Positions 59,592-64,000 of a DNA stretch of 64,000 bases are shown one piece after another. Where the stretch lies: the NCBI RefSeq assembly GCF_033343995.1, contig NZ_CP137573.1:5799001-5863000 (forward strand), read 5' to 3'. The number at the start of each line of letters is the position of its first letter. Position 1 is the stretch's first letter. The translations under genes and the position numbers were made by a program. The notes under the pieces were generated by a model. It was not told the DNA's origin and made no database searches. It saw only the letters and a program-made list of their open reading frames with translations. Source of the stretch: Streptomyces sp. HUAS YS2 (GTDB lineage Bacteria > Actinomycetota > Actinomycetes > Streptomycetales > Streptomycetaceae).

Positions 59592-60809
59592 GTGAGCGAG
59601 CAGAAGCAGGCACCCCAGCATGTCGTCGTCGTGGGCGCGGGCATGGCCGGCGTCCAGACCGCCGTCGCCCTGCGCGAGCAGGGCTTCACCGGGACCGTCA
59701 CCCTCATCGGCGCCGAACCTCACCAGCCCTACGACCGGCCGCCGCTGTCCAAGGCGGTCCTCCTCGGCAAGGCGGAGGGCTCCGCCTTCGACATCGACTT
59801 CGAGGCCCTCGACGTCGAGCTGCGCCTCGGCGTCGAGGTGACCGGGCTGCGCGCGGACGCCCACGAGGTCGACACCGAGGCCGGCCCCGTCCCGTACGAC
59901 GTGCTCGTCCTCGCCACCGGGGCGAACCCGGTCACCCTGCCGGGCTCGGAGGGCGTCCCCGGCGTGCACCTGCTGCGCACCCTCGACGACGCCGTCCGCC
60001 TCGGGCCCGTCCTGGAGCGCCGGCACGACATCGTGGTGGTCGGCGCCGGCTGGATCGGCGCCGAGTTCGCCACCGCCGCCCGCCAGGCCGGCTGCGCCGT
60101 CACCGTCGTCGAGGCCGCCGACCGGCCGCTCGCCGGAGCGCTGCCCGACGACGTCGCCGGGCCGATGGCCGACTGGTACGCCGAGAGCGGCGCCGAGCTC
60201 GTCACCGGCGCGCGCGTCGCGCGGGTCGCCCCCGGCGAGGTCGTCCTCGACGACGGCCGCACGCTGCCCGCGGACGCCGTCGTCGTCGGCATCGGCGCCC
60301 GGCCCGCCACCCGCTGGCTGGACGGCTCCGGCATCGCGCTCGGCGCGGACGGCTCGGTCACCGCCGACGACCGGCTGCGCACCTCGCTGCCCGACGTGTA
60401 CGCGGTCGGCGACTGCGCCTCCTTCCCGTCCGCCCGCTACGGCGAACGGCTCCTCGTCCACCACTGGGACAACGCGCTGCAGGGCCCGCGCACCGTCGCC
60501 GCCGGGATCGCCGACGGACCGGCCGCCCCGCCGTACGACCCGGTGCCGTACTTCTGGTCCGAGCAGTTCGGCCGCTTCGTCCAGTACGCCGGGCACCACG
60601 CGCACGCCGACGCCGAGGTCTGGCGCGGCGGCCCCGACGACGCCTCCTGGTCGGTGCTCTGGCTGCGCGAGGGGGTCCCCGTCGCCCTCCTCGCGGTCGG
60701 CCGGCCGCGCGACCTGGCCCAGGGGCGCAAGCTGATCGAGGCGGGCACCCCGGTCGATCCGGAGCGCGCCGCCGACCCCGCCGTCCCTCTGAAGGCCGCA
60801 GCCCGGTAG
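59592..60809 (+). CDS. FAD-dependent oxidoreductase (ferredoxin/rubredoxin reductase-like)
   Basis: A 405-aa two-dinucleotide flavoprotein. FAD site VVVVGAGMAGVQTAVALR, then YDRPPLSKAVL, NAD site DIVVVGAGWIGAEFATAA and the second FAD motif DVYAVGDCASF; a reductase C-terminal domain follows. It resembles reductases that pass NADH electrons to ferredoxins for P450s or dioxygenases. No ferredoxin is adjacent, but Bfd and others exist. GTG start, divergent from thiO. Confidence 0.9.
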   Translation: MSEQKQAPQHVVVVGAGMAGVQTAVALREQGFTGTVTLIGAEPHQPYDRPPLSKAVLLGKAEGSAFDIDFEALDVELRLGVEVTGLRADAHEVDTEAGPVPYDVLVLATGANPVTLPGSEGVPGVHLLRTLDDAVRLGPVLERRHDIVVVGAGWIGAEFATAARQAGCAVTVVEAADRPLAGALPDDVAGPMADWYAESGAELVTGARVARVAPGEVVLDDGRTLPADAVVVGIGARPATRWLDGSGIALGADGSVTADDRLRTSLPDVYAVGDCASFPSARYGERLLVHHWDNALQGPRTVAAGIADGPAAPPYDPVPYFWSEQFGRFVQYAGHHAHADAEVWRGGPDDASWSVLWLREGVPVALLAVGRPRDLAQGRKLIEAGTPVDPERAADPAVPLKAAAR

Positions 60810-60852
60810 GGCCCGACTACCGGCTGTCAGTCCGGGATGGCAGGCTTGTCCC

Positions 60853-61218
60853 GTGACCGAGATTGACGCAAAGACCGATGCTCTCGTCCCCGCCTGGCTC
60901 TACCTCCCCGACATCGCCGAAATGCTCGACGTCGAGGTGACGCGCGTGCGCCAGCTGGTCAAGGAGGGCCAGCTCATCGCCGTGCGCCGCGGTGAGAACC
61001 GGGCTCTGCAGGTGCCTGCCGCCTTCATCGACGGCGACAAGGTGGTCAAGGGCCTCAGTGGCACCCTGACCCTGCTGAAGGACGACGGCTTCACCGACGA
61101 AGAAGCGCTGGAGTGGCTGTTCACTCCGGACCCGACCCTGCCGGGCACGCCCGCGCAGGCCCTCAGCGAGAATCGCGGCACCGAGGTGAAGCGCCGCGCC
61201 CAGGCGCTCGCCTTCTGA
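60853..61218 (+). CDS. Rv2175c-like DNA-binding protein
   Basis: A 121-aa winged-helix-type protein: PAWLYLPDIAEMLDVEVTRV, then RQLVKEGQLIAVRRGENRALQVPAAFID. The C-terminal half has an ALEWLFTPD motif. In M. tuberculosis Rv2175c is phosphorylated by PknL, which lowers DNA binding. A Thr-containing N-terminus (TEIDAKTD) is present here too. The neighbouring PASTA kinase is a sensible candidate kinase. GTG start. Confidence 0.88.
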   Translation: MTEIDAKTDALVPAWLYLPDIAEMLDVEVTRVRQLVKEGQLIAVRRGENRALQVPAAFIDGDKVVKGLSGTLTLLKDDGFTDEEALEWLFTPDPTLPGTPAQALSENRGTEVKRRAQALAF

Positions 61219-61241
61219 CGCCGTCAAGGAACGACCGACAG

Positions 61242-61280
61242 GCGGTGCGCGGTCCGGGTGACGCCCGGACCGCGCACCGC
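61242..61280. terminator. Hairpin between Rv2175c-like gene and thiE
   Basis: A 17-bp perfect stem: GCGGTGCGCGGTCCGGG (61242-61258) with 61264-61280, loop TGACG. No T run; terminator or leader structure of thiE. Confidence 0.7.
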
Positions 61281-61304
61281 CGCACCACCCGGGGGGAACG
61301 CCTC

Positions 61305-61955
61305 ATGTCCACGCCTCGCGCCCAGCTGTCCGACGCCCGGCTCTACCTGTGCACGGACGCCCGCAAGCGCCAGGGCGACCTGCTCGCGTTCCTCGACGCC
61401 GTGCTCTCCTCGGGCGTGGACATCGTCCAGCTGCGCGACAAGGGCATGGAGGCCGGCGAGGAGCTGGAGCACCTCGCCGTGTTCGCCGACGCCTGCCGCC
61501 GGCACGGCAAGCTGCTCGCCGTGAACGACCGGGCCGACGTCGCCCACGCCATCGGCGCCGACGTGCTGCACCTCGGCCAGGGCGACCTGCCGGTGCCGGC
61601 CGCCCGCGCGATCCTCGACGCGGGGGTGCTGATCGGCCGTTCCTGCCACGCCGAGTCCGAGGCCGCCGCCGCGGCCGTGGAGCCCGGCGTCGACTACTTC
61701 TGCACCGGCCCCTGCTGGCCCACCCCGACGAAGCCCGGCCGCTACGCCCCGGGCCTCGACCTCGTCCGGTACGCGGCCTCGCTCCCGCAGGACCGGCCGT
61801 GGTTCGCCATCGGCGGCATCGACGCGTCGAATCTGGACGAAGTTCTGGACGCCGGAGCCCGCCGGATCGTCGTCGTCCGGGCGATCACCGAGGCCGACGA
61901 CCCGGCCGCGGCCGCCGCGGATCTGGCGAAGCGGGTCCGCGACCGGCTCGCCTAG
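61305..61955 (+). CDS. thiE: Thiamine-phosphate synthase
   Basis: A 216-aa TIM-barrel enzyme that joins HMP pyrophosphate to thiazole phosphate. Motifs: LYLCTD, QLRDKGMEAGEEL, LLAVNDRADVAHAIGADVLHLGQGDL, GPCWPTPTKPG and AIGGIDASNL. I used the ATG at 61305 with GGGGGGAA upstream. Separate from thiOSG, and with no TPP aptamer of its own; the hairpin at 61242 lies in its leader. Confidence 0.94.
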   Translation: MSTPRAQLSDARLYLCTDARKRQGDLLAFLDAVLSSGVDIVQLRDKGMEAGEELEHLAVFADACRRHGKLLAVNDRADVAHAIGADVLHLGQGDLPVPAARAILDAGVLIGRSCHAESEAAAAAVEPGVDYFCTGPCWPTPTKPGRYAPGLDLVRYAASLPQDRPWFAIGGIDASNLDEVLDAGARRIVVVRAITEADDPAAAAADLAKRVRDRLA

Positions 61956-61996
61956 CCCCCCGGCGGGCGGAATCCCTCGTCCCTCGTCCGGCCGTG

Positions 61997-62086
61997 TCCA
62001 GCGCTGGTCCAGCCGGCGTCCAGCCCTGCTCCAGAGGTGTCCAAAAAACTGTCCAGCCCGTGGACTCCCCTTCGTCCGTACATGGA
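61997..62086. promoter_or_regulatory. Phased TCCA repeat array upstream of metF
   Basis: Direct TCCA copies begin at 61997, 62008, 62019, 62030, 62040 and 62052: spacings of 11, 11, 11, 10 and 12 bp. Most are in the context (G/C)TCCAG. Inverted copies (TGGA) at 62061 and 62083 are 22 bp apart. This is one-turn phasing, as for a protein that binds one face of DNA cooperatively. The array ends 20 bp before metF. Confidence 0.65.
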
Positions 62087-62105
62087 CCCCGTCTAACCTG
62101 CCCCT

Positions 62106-63023
62106 ATGGCTCTAGGAACCGCGTCCACCCGCTCCGACCGTGCCCGCACGGTCCGCGACATCCTCGCGTCCGGCAAGACCTCGTACTCGTTCGAGTTCTA
62201 CGCGCCCCGGACGGAGAAGGGCGAGCGGAGCCTGTGGAACGCGCTGCGGCGCGTGGAGGCGGTGGGCCCGAGCTTCGTCTCGGTGACCTACGGCGCCGGC
62301 GGCTCGACCCGCGGCGGCACCGTCAAGGCCACCCAGGAGATCGCCGCCGACACCACCCTCACCCCGGTCGCGCACCTCACCGCCGTCGACCACTCGGTCG
62401 CCGAACTGCGCAACGTCCTCGGCCAGTACGCGGACGCCGGGATCCGGAACATGCTGGCGCTGCGCGGCGACCCGCCGGGCGACCCGCTCGGCGAGTGGAT
62501 CGAGCACCCCGAGGGTGTCCGGTACGCCGCCGACCTGGTGCGGCTGATCAAGGAGTCCGGGGACTTCTGCGTCGGCGTCGCGGCCTTCCCCGAGATGCAC
62601 CCCCGGTCCTCCGACTGGGACACGGACATCCGGCACTTCGTGGACAAGTGCCGCGCCGGCGCGGACTACGCCATCACCCAGATGTTCTTCGATCCCGAGA
62701 ACTATCTGCGGCTGCGCGACAGTGTCCAGCGGGCCGGCTGCGAGACGCCGATCATCCCTGAGGTCATGCCCGTTGTGAACGCCCGGACGCTCGACCGGCT
62801 GCCCCAGCTGAGCAACGCGGCGTTCCCGGCGGACGTGAAAGAACGGATGCTCGCCGTCAAGGACGATCCCGCCGCTGTACGCTCCATCGGTATCGAGTTC
62901 GCGACCGAGTTCTGCGCGCGTCTGCTCTCCGAGGGTGTCCCGGGGCTGCACTTCATCACGCTGAACAACTCGACCGCGACGCTCGAGATCTACGAGAATC
63001 TCGGACTGCACGAGCAGTCGTGA
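62106..63023 (+). CDS. metF: Methylenetetrahydrofolate reductase
   Basis: A 305-aa FAD-dependent TIM-barrel enzyme producing 5-methyl-THF for methionine synthesis. Motifs: SFEFYAPRTEKGE (catalytic Glu), VSVTYGAGGSTR, AHLTAVDHSVAEL, MLALRGDPPGDP, ITQMFFDPENYLRL and IIPEVMPVVN. ATG start. A phased repeat array lies upstream. SAM levels likely matter, as with the SAM-IV aminotransferase gene, but no SAM aptamer is seen here. Confidence 0.95.
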   Translation: MALGTASTRSDRARTVRDILASGKTSYSFEFYAPRTEKGERSLWNALRRVEAVGPSFVSVTYGAGGSTRGGTVKATQEIAADTTLTPVAHLTAVDHSVAELRNVLGQYADAGIRNMLALRGDPPGDPLGEWIEHPEGVRYAADLVRLIKESGDFCVGVAAFPEMHPRSSDWDTDIRHFVDKCRAGADYAITQMFFDPENYLRLRDSVQRAGCETPIIPEVMPVVNARTLDRLPQLSNAAFPADVKERMLAVKDDPAAVRSIGIEFATEFCARLLSEGVPGLHFITLNNSTATLEIYENLGLHEQS

Positions 63024-63078
63024 CCGGCCGTAACCGCCCCGACCCGCGGCGACGGCCGCAGGAGAGGGGCGGGCGGGC

Positions 63079-63939
63079 ATGGGGTGGACGGTTCTCTACA
63101 TCGCGTTCGGGATCGTCGCGCTGTGGCTGCTCGGTGAGGTCCTGCTCCAGTACAAGGCGCGGCTGCGCTGGCGGCTGCTGGCCTTCAGCGGCTTCCTGTG
63201 CGTCGTGCTCGGGGTGCTGCTCCCGTCGATTCTGGTGATCATCGCGGGCGCGATCGCGTTCGCCGTCGGCCAGACGTATGTCACGCTCTCCTACCGCCGC
63301 GGCTTCTCCACCGGCTGGGCGCTCGGCGGCAGCCCCGGCGCGAGCCGCCGCCGCAGGTCCGGCCGGGCCCCCGACGAGGGCCCGCGCCTGGAGGTCACCG
63401 AGCTCGCGTACGAGCCGGCCGAGCCCGCCCCGGACGAGCCCGCGGCCGTCTACGCCACCGAGCCGATGCCCGACGACACCGGCCAGTACGGCATCTACGA
63501 CACCTCGTACGACCAGGGGCAGGGCCGGGCCGGCGCGGGGCAGGGTTACGGCGAGGGCTACGGCACCGGATACGACACCTACCAGCCCGGTTACGACCAG
63601 CAGCCCGGTTACGACCAGCAGCCCGGGTACGCCCAGCAGCCCGGGTACGACTACGGCACCGGCGCCCCGCAGCAGCAGTACGCCGCCTACTCGGACCCGT
63701 ACATCGGCCCCGGCACCGACCAGCAGTACGCCGCGTACGACTACGGCACCGGCGGCGGCCAGCAGAGCTACGCCGACCCGTACGGCCCGCCGTACGGCTA
63801 CGACACCCCGCCCGGTGGCGTGTGGGTGCCGCAGCAGCGGGACGGCGAGCAGCCGCCCCATCCGCAGCCGCCCGCGCAGCCGCCGCAGTCGCCGCAGTAC
63901 GGCTACTACGACCAGGACCAGCAGCAGTACCGCTACTGA
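63079..63939 (+). CDS. Two-TM protein with Tyr/Gln/Gly/Pro-rich tail
   Basis: A 286-aa protein. TM helices at about 3-20 and 33-65, then a basic stretch GASRRRRSGRAP (87-98) and a low-complexity tail: YGEGYGTGYD, tandem PGYDQQ repeats (about 172-196: PGYDQQPGYDQQPGYAQQ) and QQYAAY units, ending QQQYRY. Such tails are disordered and may phase-separate or bind surfaces. No enzyme motif. Last 7 bp overlap the partial minus-strand frame at 63933. Confidence 0.87.
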   Translation: MGWTVLYIAFGIVALWLLGEVLLQYKARLRWRLLAFSGFLCVVLGVLLPSILVIIAGAIAFAVGQTYVTLSYRRGFSTGWALGGSPGASRRRRSGRAPDEGPRLEVTELAYEPAEPAPDEPAAVYATEPMPDDTGQYGIYDTSYDQGQGRAGAGQGYGEGYGTGYDTYQPGYDQQPGYDQQPGYAQQPGYDYGTGAPQQQYAAYSDPYIGPGTDQQYAAYDYGTGGGQQSYADPYGPPYGYDTPPGGVWVPQQRDGEQPPHPQPPAQPPQSPQYGYYDQDQQQYRY

Positions 63940-64000
63940 GAGCCGCGGAAGTCCGCGCCCTCCACGATCAGCCCCGACACCAGCGCGCCCGACATGCCCG
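63933..64000 (-). CDS. 3' end of an unidentified gene (truncated by window edge)
   Basis: A minus-strand frame open to the window edge, ending GMSGALVSGLIVEGADFRGSQ with TAG at 63933-63935. The hydrophobic-then-acidic ending looks coding. By the M. tuberculosis order a prenyl synthase-type gene could lie near here, but the visible residues do not allow an assignment. Confidence 0.5.
   Translation of the reverse strand, partial: GMSGALVSGLIVEGADFRGSQ

Overview
The window is a stretch of actinobacterial chromosome, almost certainly Streptomyces or a close relative. The evidence is very high GC with GC-rich third codon positions, frequent GTG and TTG starts, ATGA/GTGA gene overlaps, the fused TrpE-TrpG with its Trp leader peptide, a MacRS-like two-component pair, a bc1-aa3 respiratory cluster and a SAM-IV riboswitch. 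I see no IS element, integrase, phage gene, tRNA, rRNA or CRISPR. From memory, the gene order from the ErpA-like gene (5931) to metF (62106) follows the Mycobacterium tuberculosis Rv2204c to Rv2172c block. This is therefore a core-genome region with streptomycete insertions, not a genomic island.

Layout. 1-4.4 kb: end of a histidine kinase, its LuxR-type regulator and an RND exporter. 4.4-10.8 kb: nadA, an A-type Fe-S carrier, a Pro-rich membrane protein, an adenosine-kinase-like PfkB protein and a cysteine desulfurase fused to a TusA domain. 11-20.3 kb: terminal respiration (ctaC-ctaD-ctaF, then ctaE-qcrC-qcrA-qcrB), interrupted by an L,D-transpeptidase lipoprotein and a receiver-like protein. 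20.4-26.2 kb: trpD, a SAM-IV riboswitch with a class V aminotransferase, a stand-alone RAM domain protein, a rhomboid protease, a zinc ribbon and a NYN-domain protein. 26.4-30 kb: two tandem NlpC/P60 hydrolases and a lipoprotein metallopeptidase. 30-41.6 kb: PadR/MATE pair, GT87 and PimB'-like glycosyltransferases, FadD15-like acyl-CoA ligase, phosphoesterase, SRPBCC protein, ArsA-like ATPase, glucokinase and an EEP hydrolase. 41.8-48.5 kb: alpha/beta hydrolase, PlsC, MacS/MacR-like pair, phosphofructokinase and a 2-hydroxyacid dehydrogenase. 48.5-54.3 kb: attenuated trpEG, class II DAHP synthase, bfd/bfr iron storage pair, molybdopterin oxidoreductase and a His-rich DUF4396 protein. 54.3-64 kb: endonuclease IV, PASTA kinase, thiOSG under a TPP riboswitch, ferredoxin-reductase-like flavoprotein, Rv2175c-like DNA-binding protein, thiE, metF and a low-complexity membrane protein.

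Functional themes are respiration, Fe-S/sulfur and iron handling (erpA, cysteine desulfurase-TusA, bfd/bfr), aromatic amino acid supply (trpD, trpEG, DAHP synthase), cofactor synthesis (NAD, thiamine, folate C1) and envelope building (NlpC/P60, L,D-transpeptidase, PimB', GT87, PlsC, FadD).

Regulatory DNA is the richest layer. Strong calls are a SAM-IV riboswitch followed by a six-codon ORF, a TPP riboswitch and a trp attenuator. Good candidates are an IdeR/DmdR iron box, a CsoR-type copper palindrome, tandem PadR operators, an operator-like palindrome over the pfk promoter and an 11-bp-phased TCCA array before metF. Other oddities are an exact 137-bp duplication at 41.5-41.8 kb and two copies of a REP-like palindrome inside coding sequence. 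Most of the window is ordinary conserved chromosome; the least explained signals are the metF array, the CsoR-box/DUF4396 pair and the SAM-IV/mini-ORF arrangement.
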